The notes under the pieces were generated by a model. The model was given only the letters and a program-made list of their open reading frames with translations. It was not told where the DNA came from and ran no database searches. From the NCBI GenBank assembly GCA_016282135.1, contig JAEEKA010000051.1, positions 1-53,064 of the forward strand: a stretch of 53,064 nucleotides of DNA, in the 5' to 3' direction. Position numbers and translations under genes: made by a program. Position 1 is the stretch's first letter, and each line of letters starts with the position of its first letter. This document shows, piece by piece, positions 8,289-16,891 of this stretch. The stretch is from Oscillospiraceae bacterium (GTDB lineage Bacteria; Bacillota; Clostridia; Oscillospirales; Oscillospiraceae).

Positions 8289-10676
8289 ATGCGCAGGCTG
8301 ATGTGGTTTTCCATTGGCTTTTGCGGGGCCTGCCTTCTTTCGGTCTATCTCCTGCAGGAGGACTGGCGCCCCTGGGCCGCTGGGATTGGGATACTGTGCG
8401 CCGTCTGGGTGCTCCTCCGTCGCTTTTGGCGGCGGGGTTCGCGGCATCCCGGGACCATCCCTTCCGCGGGAGGAAGCGCGTCCCCTGCCAGGGCGCCCTC
8501 ACCCGCGGGGAACGGCTGCGGGCGGCGCGCCGCGTGCGCCCTTGCGTTGGGCTTTGCCGCCGCTTTGCTCTGGTGCTGGGGCTATGACGCCCTGCGCCTC
8601 TCCCCTGCTCTGGCCGCAGAGGGAAAGTACCAGCGGCTGGAAGCAGAGCTCAGCGATTACCCGGTACGGACCGATTACGGCTTCCGGGCGGACGGCTGGG
8701 CGATTGTGGAGGGGCGGCGGATCAAGACCCGGTTCTACCTCTACGGGGAGCTGCCGGAGCTGGAGCCGGGAGACCGGATCGCCGGCTCCTTCACCCTCCG
8801 CCGGGCGGACCGCACAAAGGCGGGCGAGACCCGCCTGGACCTCCAGGCCAAGGGCATCCTGCTCACCGGCTCCGGCCGGGTGGAGGCCACCGCAGCGGGC
8901 GGAAGTCCGCCGCGTTATCTTCCCGCCCGGCTCAGCCGCCGAATCTCGCTGCGGCTGGCGGAGCTGATTCCCGCCGACGCCGCCGGGTTGCCCCGGGCCA
9001 TGCTGACGGGAGACCGCGGCGGCCTGACCGAGGCGGACCGGAACGACCTGTCGGCAGCGGGAGCCTCTCACGTTCTGGCGGTATCCGGACTCCATGTGTC
9101 CATGCTGGTGGCGGTTCTGTGGCTGCTGGCGGGCCGGGGGCGGCTCAGCTCCCTGCTGGGCATCCCCCTGCTGGGACTTTACGTGCTGATGACCGGCGCC
9201 TCTCCCTCGGTGGCCCGGGCCGCTCTGATGCTGGTTCCCCTGCTGCTGGCGCCCATCGTGGGAGAGGAGAACGATCCGCCCAGCTCTCTGGCCCTGGCGG
9301 GGCTGGTTCTCCTGCTGGAAAATCCCTGGGCTGTGGCCAATCTGAGCTTCCAGCTCTCCTTTGCCGCGGTAGCCGGGCTGCTGCTGGTGACGCCCCTGCT
9401 CCTGGATTATTTTGATTCTCTGCCGCTGCTTCGGCGGCTGCCGCGTTGGAGCGGCCTGAAGCGGCTGCCGGATCGGCTACGGGACTTCCTTCTGCGGCTT
9501 CTGCGGCGGCTGGTCCGGGGATTCTTTGTGTCGATCTCCGCCTCCCTGGGGGCGCTGATCTTTACCGTCCCCATCTCTGCGGCGGTCTTCGGCAGCCTGC
9601 CGGTCTATGGGGTGCTGACCAATCTGCTGGTCCTCTTCCCCGCCGCCCTCTGCCTCTGCGGCAGCCTGCTTGTGCTGGGTCTGGGCTTGATTTGGACAGA
9701 GCTGGGCGCCCTGGCCGGAGGCCTGTTGGCCCTGGCTGCGCGCTTCTTTTTTCTGGTGTGCCGGACCGTGGCCCGACTCCCCGGCAGCCTGCTCTACGTG
9801 GACGCCTACGGCCTGAGCTTTCTTATCTTTGCCTTTTTTTTGATTTTGCTGGCGCTGTCTCTCCGGGAAAAGCGTCTGGGCCTGCCCCTGCTCTCCCTGC
9901 TGGCGGCCCTGGCAGTCGCGGTAGGCTTCCAGCGCTGGGAGGCCGCCTCCGCCGGCTTCACTCTGGCGGCTCTGGACGTGGGCCAGGGCCAGTGCGTCTG
10001 CGCCAGGACCGATTCCTTCACCGCCGTCATCGACTGCGGCGGCTCTGGGGGCGAGACGGCGGGCAGCGACGCCGCCGCCTGGCTCCGGGAAAAGGGCGCG
10101 GATCGGATCGACGCCCTGATCCTCACCCACTATGACCGGGATCACGTCAGCGGCGCGGCGACCCTGCTCTCCCTGATGCCGGTGGAAGCCGTCTATCTGC
10201 CGGACGCGGAGGCCGACCCGGAAAACCGGGCCGAGATCGAAGCCGCCGCGCTGACCTCCGGGGCGGCGCTGTGCTACGTGACGGAAAACCGGACCCTCCC
10301 CTTCTCCGGCGGACAGCTCCGGCTCTTTGCCCCGGTCTCCGACCGGACGGACAACGCCGCCTGCGTTTGCGTCTTGTATTCCGTGGGAGAATATGATATG
10401 CTTGTCACCGGCGACCTGGACGCGGGAGCGGAATACGCCCTGCTGGAACGGGAAGTCCTGCCGCCGGTGGAGCTCTATGTGGCGGGCCATCACGGCTCCA
10501 AGGGCTCCTCCACCCAGGCCCTGCTGGAGACGCTTCGGCCCTGCACCGTTTTCGTCAGCGTGGGCCGGAACAATTACGGCCTGCCCAGCCCGGAGGCCCT
10601 GGATCGCTTCGCGGCCTGCGGAGCGCAGGTCTACCGCACCGACGAATGCGGCGACCTGGAACTGTCTGTTCATTAG
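8289..10676 (+). CDS. comEC: ComEC/Rec2 DNA-uptake channel protein
   Basis: A 795-residue polytopic membrane protein expected to carry single-stranded DNA across the cytoplasmic membrane during competence. The N-terminus holds two or three membrane helices and a DUF4131-like OB region. The central Competence domain (about residues 210-540) has the signature SAAGASHVLAVSGLHVSM and many helices. The C-terminal metallo-beta-lactamase domain begins near residue 558 (LAALDVGQGQ). Its metal motif HYDRDH is intact (H614, D616, D618, H619), and a later AGHHGS follows. Such domains are thought to degrade the non-transported strand. It starts after GGAGG at 8279. No comEA is adjacent, so functional competence cannot be inferred. 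holA downstream is a common neighbour. Confidence 0.93.
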   Translation: MRRLMWFSIGFCGACLLSVYLLQEDWRPWAAGIGILCAVWVLLRRFWRRGSRHPGTIPSAGGSASPARAPSPAGNGCGRRAACALALGFAAALLWCWGYDALRLSPALAAEGKYQRLEAELSDYPVRTDYGFRADGWAIVEGRRIKTRFYLYGELPELEPGDRIAGSFTLRRADRTKAGETRLDLQAKGILLTGSGRVEATAAGGSPPRYLPARLSRRISLRLAELIPADAAGLPRAMLTGDRGGLTEADRNDLSAAGASHVLAVSGLHVSMLVAVLWLLAGRGRLSSLLGIPLLGLYVLMTGASPSVARAALMLVPLLLAPIVGEENDPPSSLALAGLVLLLENPWAVANLSFQLSFAAVAGLLLVTPLLLDYFDSLPLLRRLPRWSGLKRLPDRLRDFLLRLLRRLVRGFFVSISASLGALIFTVPISAAVFGSLPVYGVLTNLLVLFPAALCLCGSLLVLGLGLIWTELGALAGGLLALAARFFFLVCRTVARLPGSLLYVDAYGLSFLIFAFFLILLALSLREKRLGLPLLSLLAALAVAVGFQRWEAASAGFTLAALDVGQGQCVCARTDSFTAVIDCGGSGGETAGSDAAAWLREKGADRIDALILTHYDRDHVSGAATLLSLMPVEAVYLPDAEADPENRAEIEAAALTSGAALCYVTENRTLPFSGGQLRLFAPVSDRTDNAACVCVLYSVGEYDMLVTGDLDAGAEYALLEREVLPPVELYVAGHHGSKGSSTQALLETLRPCTVFVSVGRNNYGLPSPEALDRFAACGAQVYRTDECGDLELSVH

Positions 10677-10680
10677 CGCT

Positions 10681-10757
10681 GTAGGGGGCGGCGTCCGCGA
10701 CGCCCCGAACGTACCGTTATCTGATACCTGCGGGCCGTCGGGGACGCCGGCCCCTAC
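10681..10757. repeat. Palindromic GTAGGG...CCCTAC-type element between comEC and holA
   Basis: 77 bp beginning GTAGGGGGCGGCGTCC and ending GGACGCCGGCCCCTAC, imperfect terminal inverted repeats that would fold into one hairpin. It starts five bases after the comEC stop and ends 13 bases before holA. Same end signature as the elements at 11800, 12299 and 34776. Confidence 0.75.
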
Positions 10758-10770
10758 GAAAGGAACTGCC

Positions 10771-11796
10771 ATGGCCGACAACAATCTGGATCGGCTCAAA
10801 TCCGATCTCAAGCTGAACAGTCCCGCCCGGCTCTACGTCTTCCACGGCGAGGAGGCCTATCTGCGGCGCTATTATTTGGACAGCCTCCACAAGCTTTTGG
10901 TGGAGGACTTCGCCGAGGCCTTCAACTATCACCGCTTCGGCCCGGAGACCATCAGCCTGCAGGGGGTGCTGGACAGCATCGAGGCCCTGCCCATGATGGC
11001 CCAGCGCTCCATGGTCCAGATCGACGACGTGAACTTTTTTGCCCTGGGCGAGGACGGCGCCGCCTACGCCAAATTCTTCTCGGACATTCCCGACTACTGC
11101 ACCGTGGTTTTGGTCTATGAGACCGTGGAATTCAAGATCGACCGGCGGAAAAAAGCCCTGGCCGAGGTCTTTGACAAGGCCACGGTGGTGGAATTCACCC
11201 AGCCCTCCGACCGGGAGCTGATCACCTGGGTGGGCCGCCACCTGAAAAAGCAGGGCAAACGGATCACCGTAGATGACGCACAATATCTGATTCACCGCAC
11301 CGGGGGCGCCATGACGACCCTGCTTTCGGAGATCGGGAAACTGGCGGCCTACGTGGAGGAGGAAACCGTCACCCGGGACCACATCGACCTGCTGGTGGAG
11401 CCGGTTTTGGAGGCGGACGTGTTCGCCATCACCGACGCAATCACCCAGGGACGCTATGAGATCGCCCTGCAAACCCTCCGCACCCTTCTGCAAAAGCAGG
11501 AGGAGCCGGTGCGCATCCTCGGCGCTATGGGCGGGCAGTTTCGCCGCCTTTTGGCAGCCAAACGGCTTTTGGAGGGCGGCAAGCAGCAGGCCGATCTGAT
11601 GAAGCTCTGCGGCATCAACAGCTACCCCGCCCAGAAGACCATGGAGAGCGTCCGGCGCCTGTCTGAGCGCTTCTGCGCCCGGGCGGTGGAGCTCTGCCTG
11701 GAGGCGGATGAACGGCTGAAAACCTCCTACGACGAACCGGCCCGGGTGCTGGAATTCCTGGTGCTGGAGCTGGCGGGAGAGTCCCGGAATGGTTAG
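10771..11796 (+). CDS. holA: DNA polymerase III delta subunit (clamp loader)
   Basis: A 341-residue HolA protein, the normal length. Delta opens the beta sliding clamp within the replicative clamp-loader complex in the cytosol. The N-terminus fits the family (LYVFHGEEAYLRRYYLD), followed by the usual central segment (DRELITWVGRHLKKQGKRI) and the C-terminal helical region (EEPVRILGAMGGQFRRLLAAK). The canonical Walker lysine is absent, as is usual for delta. The ATG at 10771 has AAAGGA nearby. It is flanked on both sides by palindromic elements. rpsT, which often follows holA in Firmicutes, is absent; rnmV follows instead. Confidence 0.93.
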   Translation: MADNNLDRLKSDLKLNSPARLYVFHGEEAYLRRYYLDSLHKLLVEDFAEAFNYHRFGPETISLQGVLDSIEALPMMAQRSMVQIDDVNFFALGEDGAAYAKFFSDIPDYCTVVLVYETVEFKIDRRKKALAEVFDKATVVEFTQPSDRELITWVGRHLKKQGKRITVDDAQYLIHRTGGAMTTLLSEIGKLAAYVEEETVTRDHIDLLVEPVLEADVFAITDAITQGRYEIALQTLRTLLQKQEEPVRILGAMGGQFRRLLAAKRLLEGGKQQADLMKLCGINSYPAQKTMESVRRLSERFCARAVELCLEADERLKTSYDEPARVLEFLVLELAGESRNG

Positions 11797-11799
11797 CCC

Positions 11800-11878
11800 G
11801 TAGTGGCCGCGCACCTGTGCGGCCATGGCGCGAAGCGCTGTTTCGGAGTTTATGGCCGCGGAGGTCCGCGGCCACTAC
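11800..11878. repeat. Palindromic element between holA and rnmV
   Basis: 79 bp with 27-bp imperfect terminal inverted repeats: left end GTAGTGGCCGCGCACC, right end GGTCCGCGGCCACTAC. It begins three bases after the holA stop and ends 24 bases before the rnmV start. Confidence 0.75.
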
Positions 11879-11902
11879 GGACGGAGGCAGGAGTGGCCCG
11901 GA

Positions 11903-12574
11903 ATGGATAAAATCAAGATTCAGGAGGCCCTGGTGGTGGAGGGCAAATATGACAAAAACACCCTGGCCCAGATTATCGACGCGCCCATCTTCGTCACCGA
12001 CGGCTTCGGCATTTTCAAGGACCCGGAAAAGCTGGCTCTGCTGCGGATGGTTGCCGAACGACGGGGGCTCATCGTCCTCACCGACAGCGACGGGGCGGGC
12101 CTGGTGATCCGCAATCACCTGAAGGGGACCATACCCCCGGAGCGGGTAAAACACGCCTATATCCCCGACGTGTTCGGCAAGGAGAGACGCAAGGCCGCCC
12201 CCGGCAAAGAGGGCAAGTTAGGCGTGGAGGGCATGACGCCGGAGGTTTTAATTGCCGCCCTGCGGAACGCGGGGGCGACGGTTTTGGAAGAGCCCGCCGT
12301 AGGGGCGAGCATTGCTCGTCCGCTGCCTGACGACCCGCCTTTGCGGACAAGCGATGCTTGTCCCTACGAATCCGAAGGGGACCCCATCACCAAAACCGAC
12401 CTCTTTGATCTGGGTCTCACCGGTCGGCCTGACAGCCGGAAAAACCGCAAGGTCCTGCAAAAGGCCCTGGCCCTGCCGGAAAACCTGTCTGCCAACGCCC
12501 TGCTGACGGCGTTGAACTGCATCATGACCCGGGAGGAACTGGCCGGGTTCCTTGCCTCTGCGAACGCCCTGTGA
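11903..12574 (+). CDS. rnmV: Ribonuclease M5 (5S rRNA maturation), with an in-frame repeat insertion
   Basis: RNase M5 trims both ends of precursor 5S rRNA with ribosomal protein L18 as cofactor. The N-terminal Toprim domain shows the catalytic glutamate in EALVVEGKYDKNTL and the acidic DSDGAG motif. The linker KEGKLGVEGMTPEVL and the C-terminal DUF4093 region (KTDLFDLGLTGRPDSRKNR) are characteristic. Length is 223 residues, against about 180-190 usually. The excess is explained by residues 133-155, encoded exactly by a 69-bp palindromic intergenic-type element at 12299-12367. The frame stays open and both domains are intact, so the enzyme may tolerate the insert as a loop between them (inference). 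The ATG at 11903 has AGGAG ten bases upstream. Confidence 0.92.
   Translation: MDKIKIQEALVVEGKYDKNTLAQIIDAPIFVTDGFGIFKDPEKLALLRMVAERRGLIVLTDSDGAGLVIRNHLKGTIPPERVKHAYIPDVFGKERRKAAPGKEGKLGVEGMTPEVLIAALRNAGATVLEEPAVGASIARPLPDDPPLRTSDACPYESEGDPITKTDLFDLGLTGRPDSRKNRKVLQKALALPENLSANALLTALNCIMTREELAGFLASANAL
12299..12367. repeat. 69-bp palindromic element inserted in frame within rnmV
   Basis: Left arm 12299-12321 begins GTAGGGGCGAGCATTG; right arm 12345-12367 ends GATGCTTGTCCCTAC; a 23-bp core separates them. The arms match as inverted repeats at 19 of 23 positions, all differences being transitions. Each arm also contains its own small palindrome. The arms match those of the 148-bp element at 34776-34923. 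The length is a multiple of three and supplies codons 133-155. Confidence 0.9.
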
Positions 12575-12690
12575 CTGATGCATACGGGCCGTCGAAGGCG
12601 CCAGCCCCTGAGCTCTGAACCGTGGCGCACACTGTGCGCCGCTACACAATATGAACCATGGCCGGCAGATTGCCGGCGCTGCATAAGACT
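12575..12690. repeat. Short palindromes between rnmV and the ABC-F gene
   Basis: Contains GGCGCACACTGTGCGCC (12624-12640) and GCCGGCAGATTGCCGGC (12661-12677). Both families recur elsewhere, for example near 24757 and 37830. No promoter or clear ribosome site could be picked out. Confidence 0.6.
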
Positions 12691-14568
12691 ATGATTGAAA
12701 TAAGTGTACAAAATCTGAAAAAATCCTTTGAGGTGGGTGAAATCCTCCTGGACGGCCTGTCCTTTGAAATTCGCACCGGCGAGTGCGTGGGCATCATGGG
12801 GCGGAACGGCTGCGGGAAGACCACCCTCTTTCGGATGCTCACCGGCGAATTGGAGCCGGACGACGGGACCATCGTGATCGCCCCGGGCCGGAAAATCGGC
12901 CTGATCTCCCAGATTCCCGTCTATCCCGCGGGCTACACGGTGGAAAACGTCCTCCGCTCCGCCTACCGGGAGCTCTTTGCCATGAAGAAAAAGATGGAGG
13001 AGCTGGAACGGCAGATGACCGTCTCCGCAGACCACGCCATTCTTTCGGAGTACGATCGCCTCACCAATGCCTATGAGGTGGGCGGCGGCTACGACATGGA
13101 CACCAACGTGGACAAGATCTGCAACGGTCTGGGCATCCCCTTCCCAATGCGGGATCAGCTTTTTTCCTCCCTCTCCGGCGGGGAAAAGACCCGGGTGAAC
13201 CTGGCCCGGCTCCTGCTGGAAAACACCGACATCCTCCTGTTGGACGAGCCCACCAATCACCTGGATCTGCGCAGCGTGGAATGGCTGGAGGGCTACATCA
13301 AGCAGTTTAAGGGCACCACCCTCACCATCTCTCACGACCGCTACTTCCTGGACCGGGTAGTGCAGCGGATCATCGAGATCCACGACGGCCAGGCGGAGCA
13401 CTACAACGGCAACTATTCCTTCTACCTGGAGGAGAAGCAGGCCCGCTTCAACCTGCAAATGAAGCACTACGAGCAGGAGCAGGCCAAGATCAACCAGCTC
13501 AGCTTCACCGTGGAGCGGATGAAGGGCTGGGGCATCAACAACCGGGTGCTCTACCGCCGGGCCATGGCCATGCAGCACCGGATCGACCGCATCCGCCAGA
13601 CGGAACGGCCCAAGACGGAGAAGACCATGAAGGCCAGCTTCGGGGAAAAAGAGTTCTACGGCGACTCCGTGTTTTACGTCAAGGGCATGGAAAAATCCTT
13701 TGGGGAAAAGAAGCTCTTTTCGGACGTGGAGCTGCTGGTGAAGGGCGGAGAGCGCATCGCCCTGCTGGGAGACAACGGCGCGGGCAAGACCACCTTTATC
13801 CGCTGTCTGCTGGGAGAGGAGCCCGTGGACGGAGGCCGGATTCGCTTCGGCCCCACGGTAAAATCCGCCTACCTGCCCCAGATCATGCACTTCGCCCACC
13901 CGGAGCGGACCCTCTACGACACCATGCTCTACGAGAAAAACTGCACCCCCCAGGCAGCCCGGGATCGGCTGGGCGCCTTCCTGTTCTCCGGGGAGGACGT
14001 GTTCAAAACCGTGGGCACCCTCTCCGGCGGCGAGCAGTCCCGGCTGCGGCTGTGCATGCTCATGGACGAGAAAATCAACCTGCTCATTCTGGACGAGCCC
14101 ACCAACCACCTGGACATCGCCTCCCGGGAGTGGGTGGAGTGCGCCATTGAGGAGTACGAGGGCACCCTGCTTTTCGTCTCCCACGACCGCTACTTTGTGG
14201 AAAAATTCGCCACCCGAATCTGGGAGCTGGAGGACGGAGTCATAAAGGACTACCCCTGCGGCTACGCCAAGTACCGAAGCCTGAAGGAGAACGCCGCCAT
14301 CCGGCCCATTCCCCAGACGGAAAAGCCCGTGAAAAAAGAAAAGCCCACCCAGAAGGTGGACAGCAAGGCGCTGGAAAAAGAAGTCCGCCGCCTGGAGCGG
14401 GAGATCGACGCCCAGGAACAGGCCATCGCGGCCCTGGACGAGCAGCTCCTGGCCGCCGCCGCGGACTACAAGGAGCTCATGCGGCTCACGGCGGAAAAAG
14501 AAGCCGCTGAGGGAACGCTGGCAGAGCTCATGGAGAAATGGGAGGCCGCCGCAGGGCAGTTGGAGTAA
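12691..14568 (+). CDS. ABC-F family ATPase (ribosome-associated)
   Basis: A 625-residue soluble protein with two ABC domains and no membrane segment, so not a transporter. Domain 1 has Walker A GRNGCGKTT and LSGGEKTRVNLARLLL with LLLDEPTNHLD. Domain 2 has GDNGAGKTT and LSGGEQSRLRLC with LILDEPTNHLD. Between them lies the charged linker (residues about 240-320) that reaches the ribosomal E/P site in ABC-F proteins. A C-terminal coiled coil (about 545-620) resembles the Uup/YdiF tail. The family includes translation factors (EttA, Uup) and antibiotic-protection proteins; this sequence does not tell which. The start MIEISVQNLKKSFEV is chosen because the upstream ATG at 12658 lies in a palindrome; neither has a good ribosome site. 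Confidence 0.93.
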   Translation: MIEISVQNLKKSFEVGEILLDGLSFEIRTGECVGIMGRNGCGKTTLFRMLTGELEPDDGTIVIAPGRKIGLISQIPVYPAGYTVENVLRSAYRELFAMKKKMEELERQMTVSADHAILSEYDRLTNAYEVGGGYDMDTNVDKICNGLGIPFPMRDQLFSSLSGGEKTRVNLARLLLENTDILLLDEPTNHLDLRSVEWLEGYIKQFKGTTLTISHDRYFLDRVVQRIIEIHDGQAEHYNGNYSFYLEEKQARFNLQMKHYEQEQAKINQLSFTVERMKGWGINNRVLYRRAMAMQHRIDRIRQTERPKTEKTMKASFGEKEFYGDSVFYVKGMEKSFGEKKLFSDVELLVKGGERIALLGDNGAGKTTFIRCLLGEEPVDGGRIRFGPTVKSAYLPQIMHFAHPERTLYDTMLYEKNCTPQAARDRLGAFLFSGEDVFKTVGTLSGGEQSRLRLCMLMDEKINLLILDEPTNHLDIASREWVECAIEEYEGTLLFVSHDRYFVEKFATRIWELEDGVIKDYPCGYAKYRSLKENAAIRPIPQTEKPVKKEKPTQKVDSKALEKEVRRLEREIDAQEQAIAALDEQLLAAAADYKELMRLTAEKEAAEGTLAELMEKWEAAAGQLE

Positions 14569-14598
14569 AAGTAAGAAGGAAAAAGGAAGAATTGATGT

Positions 14599-14784
14599 GT
14601 TTTGCAGATTGTTATCTGCAAAACGGAATAGATTCCCCGCCCGTCCTTTTTCAAATGTTTTCAAATGACAATTTGAAAACACCACAATTCTTCATCCTTC
14701 ATTCTTCATTCTTCATTCTTCATTACCTGCCCCGCCGATGGGGGTACGGATTCTTCGACTCCGCTGCGCTGCGCTCAGAATGAC
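14599..14784. repeat. Hairpin plus TTCATTC satellite plus mosaic repeat downstream of the ABC-F gene
   Basis: GTTTTGCAGAT/ATCTGCAAAAC hairpin (14599-14624), then a TGTTTTCAAAT/ATTTGAAAACA hairpin (14656-14681) followed by ACACC-type sequence and a degenerate TTCATTC array (14688-14724). It ends with GGATTCTTCGACTCCGCTG...CAGAATGAC (14750-14784). The same order recurs at 19176-19303. The first hairpin may also end ABC-F transcription, though it lacks a U run. Confidence 0.7.
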
Positions 14785-14846
14785 ACGCTGAACCCTGAAC
14801 CAGCGGGACGGGAGACCCGTTCCCTACGGGCGCGCCGCAACGTCGT

Positions 14847-15266
14847 TCATTCTGTGATTTCCCGCACGTCCAGCACCCGGTCGATTTCGATGAGGCTGCG
14901 GTCGTTCAGCTCCAGGAGACGGTAGACACGGTCTACCCGGCGGAGGGTGACGGTCTCGCTGCGGTAGGCGCCCCCCAGCTTCAGACCGTCGGGCTCAAAC
15001 CAGGTGAGCTTCACCCGCACCGGCTCCCCCGGCGGGTCCGTCCGGGCCGCCAGCTCCACCAGAACCCGGTTCAGCTCCGCCTTGGCGTCCTCGTCCAGCT
15101 CGATCTGCCGGGCAGTGAGCCGGGCCGCCTCTTCGATGACGGCCTCATAGCCCGTCAGGGCGGCGAAGGGGGCAAACTGGGCCGCCCGGTTTGCCAGCGG
15201 CATGGGCGGGTGCCGCTTGGATGCAGGCCGCTCCAAATGGATGATATCGTCGTATTTGCCGGCCAT
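14847..15266 (-). CDS. YolD-like family protein
   Basis: 139 residues beginning MAGKYDDIIHLERPASKRHP, with the family hallmark MPLANRAAQFAPFAALTGY. YolD-like proteins are common in Firmicutes and are often encoded beside a UmuC/DinB-type polymerase, suggesting a part in the SOS or mutagenesis response; the biochemical activity is unproven. No polymerase gene is adjacent here, so this copy is an orphan. The start at 15266 has AAGGAG eight to ten bases upstream; a longer in-frame extension to 15407 runs into intergenic repeat DNA and is not family-like. Confidence 0.88.
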   Translation of the reverse strand: MAGKYDDIIHLERPASKRHPPMPLANRAAQFAPFAALTGYEAVIEEAARLTARQIELDEDAKAELNRVLVELAARTDPPGEPVRVKLTWFEPDGLKLGGAYRSETVTLRRVDRVYRLLELNDRSLIEIDRVLDVREITE

Positions 15267-15310
15267 GGCAAAGCTCCTTCCTGTATGGTTATCGCGCCCC
15301 GGGGCGCGTT

Positions 15311-15632
15311 TCGCGGCCCGCGGAATGGGCCGCTGCAAAAGCCTTCCCCTTGAGGGGAAGGTGGCAGCGCGCAGCGCTGACGGATGAGGCGGCGCTCCGA
15401 TGCGCATCCGGTACCGGCCCTGAACCCAGCCGGATCGCCTTGCCGGGCGATTGTTTGCCGCAGGGAAACGGGCAGCACCCCTCCACCGGCTTCGCCGGTC
15501 CCCCTCCCCTTGACAGGGGAGGTTTGACCGTCCCTGCGGGGGGAACGGCGGGCAGATTGCCCGCGCTACGGGCTCTGAATTTCGGAGCCGGTGCCTCAGG
15601 CGGGCGCACAGTGCGCGCCCCTGCGGAGTTTA
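15311..15632. repeat. Composite intergenic repeat region between yolD-like and gap genes
   Basis: No gene is seen here. It holds GCCTTCCCCTTGAGGGGAAGG (hairpin, 15341-15361), a GATCGCC...GGGCGAT hairpin (about 15433-15450) and the block starting CACCCCTCCACCGGCTTCG (15476-15526). These are followed by GGGCAGATTGCCCGCGCTAC near 15550 and GGCGCGCACTGTGCGC-like palindromes. The 15433-15526 part is repeated nearly base for base at 24908-25000. Confidence 0.75.
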
Positions 15633-15640
15633 TCAGGATG

Positions 15641-15671
15641 AAAAAGGGCCGCGGTGTTCCGCGGCCCTTTT
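15641..15671 (-). terminator. Intrinsic terminator of gap
   Basis: GGGCCGCGG/CCGCGGCCC stem flanked by A and T runs, ten bases past the gap stop on the minus strand. The symmetric A/T flanks could also stop plus-strand transcription. Confidence 0.85.
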
Positions 15672-15680
15672 GCTTGCTGC

Positions 15681-16712
15681 TTACAGCAGGTTGGAGAAGT
15701 GCTTGATGGTACGGACCATCTGGCTGGTGTAGGAGTTCTCGTTGTCGTACCAGGACACGACCTGCACCTGATAGGTCTCGTCGTCGATCTTGGAAACCAT
15801 GGTCTGGGTGGCGTCGAAGATGGAGCCGAAGCGGCTGCCGATGATGTCGGAGGAGACGATCTCGTCCTCGTTGTAGCCGAAGCTCTCATTGGAGGCGGCC
15901 TTCATGGCGGCGTTGATGCCTTCCTTGGTCACGTCCTTGCCCTTCACAACGGCAATCAGGATGGTGGTGGAGCCGGTGGGGGTGGGAACACGCTGGGCAG
16001 AGCCGATCAGCTTGCCGGCCAGCTCGGGAATGACCAGGCCGATGGCCTTGGCGGCGCCGGTGGAGTTGGGGACGATATTGACGGCAGCGGCGCGGGAGCG
16101 GCGCAGGTCACCCTTTCTCTGGGGGCCGTCCAGAGGCATCTGGTCGCCGGTGTAGGCGTGCACGGTGGTCATAATGCCGGAGGCGATGGGGGCGTAGTCG
16201 TTCAGAGCCTTGGCCATGGGCGCCAGGCAGTTGGTGGTGCAGGAGGCGGCGGAGATGATGTTGTCGTCCTTGGTCAGGTTCTTGTGGTTGACGTTGTAGA
16301 CGATGGTGGGCAGGTCGTTGCCTGCGGGCGCGGAGATGACAACCTTCTTGGCGCCGGCGTCGATGTGAGCCTGGGCCTTGGCCTTGCTGGTGTAGAAGCC
16401 GGTGCACTCCAGCACCACTTCAACGCCCAGCTTGCCCCAGGGCAGATCGGCGGCATTGGGCATCTTGTAAATGACGATCTTCTTGCCGTCCACGACAATG
16501 TAGTTGTCCTCGCCCTCGCCCTCGTTGAACTCGACCTTGTGGGTCAGCGCGTAGTTGCCCTGGGTGGAGTCGTACTTCAGCAGGTGGGCCAGCATCTTGG
16601 AAGAGGTCAGGTCATTGATGGCGACGATCTCGTAATCGGGATCACCGAACATCTGGCGGAAGGCCAGGCGGCCGATACGTCCAAAACCGTTGATCGCTAC
16701 TTTAACAGGCAT
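15681..16712 (-). CDS. gap: Glyceraldehyde-3-phosphate dehydrogenase, type I
   Basis: 343 residues, slightly longer than the usual 330-340. It catalyses the NAD-dependent oxidation and phosphorylation of glyceraldehyde-3-phosphate in glycolysis. The N-terminal Rossmann motif is [12 protein letters not shown]; the catalytic cysteine is C158 in [12 protein letters not shown]; the substrate region PTPTGSTT is present; the C-terminus [12 protein letters not shown] is typical. The ATG at 16712 has GGAGG nine bases upstream. It is monocistronic, with its own promoter (16787-16815) and terminator (15641-15671). No other glycolytic gene is adjacent. Confidence 0.97.
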   Translation of the reverse strand: MPVKVAINGFGRIGRLAFRQMFGDPDYEIVAINDLTSSKMLAHLLKYDSTQGNYALTHKVEFNEGEGEDNYIVVDGKKIVIYKMPNAADLPWGKLGVEVVLECTGFYTSKAKAQAHIDAGAKKVVISAPAGNDLPTIVYNVNHKNLTKDDNIISAASCTTNCLAPMAKALNDYAPIASGIMTTVHAYTGDQMPLDGPQRKGDLRRSRAAAVNIVPNSTGAAKAIGLVIPELAGKLIGSAQRVPTPTGSTTILIAVVKGKDVTKEGINAAMKAASNESFGYNEDEIVSSDIIGSRFGSIFDATQTMVSKIDDETYQVQVVSWYDNENSYTSQMVRTIKHFSNLL

Positions 16713-16786
16713 AATAGTATCCTCCATTTCATGCGCTGGTCGCGCAAATATTGTCTGGAAAACGATCACATGGGACCGTTTGGGTT

Positions 16787-16815
16787 ATTATATACCGATT
16801 TTTCCCAATTGTCCA
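16787..16815 (-). promoter_or_regulatory. sigma-A promoter of gap
   Basis: Minus strand TGGACA (16815-16810), 17-bp spacer, TATAAT (16792-16787). Transcription would begin near 16780, giving a leader of about 70 nt. Confidence 0.8.
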
Positions 16816-16891
16816 GAGCTTTTATCCTCCCAGACGGGAAAAAACACTGAAAAAATCTTGAAAAATCCCTGGCTTTTTTTGTGCAGAATGG

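Noticed and set aside
9477-10811. 444-codon minus-strand frame over comEC and holA
   Set aside because: Crosses the comEC-holA gap and palindrome, Gln/Gly-rich, no family motif; comEC and holA are unambiguous.
12658-12690. Upstream start codon for the ABC-F gene
   Set aside because: The added residues (MAGRLPALHKT) are encoded by a GCCGGCAGATTGCCGGC palindrome that recurs in intergenic DNA.
14688-14724. CRISPR array
   Set aside because: Repeat units are 7-10 bp, degenerate and without unique spacers; no cas genes are present.
15350-15706. Small proteins encoded in the repeat regions (also at 19063-19310, 24648-25061 and 34716-35117)
   Set aside because: These frames consist wholly of repeated palindromic modules that occur in several gaps; the resulting peptides are artefacts.
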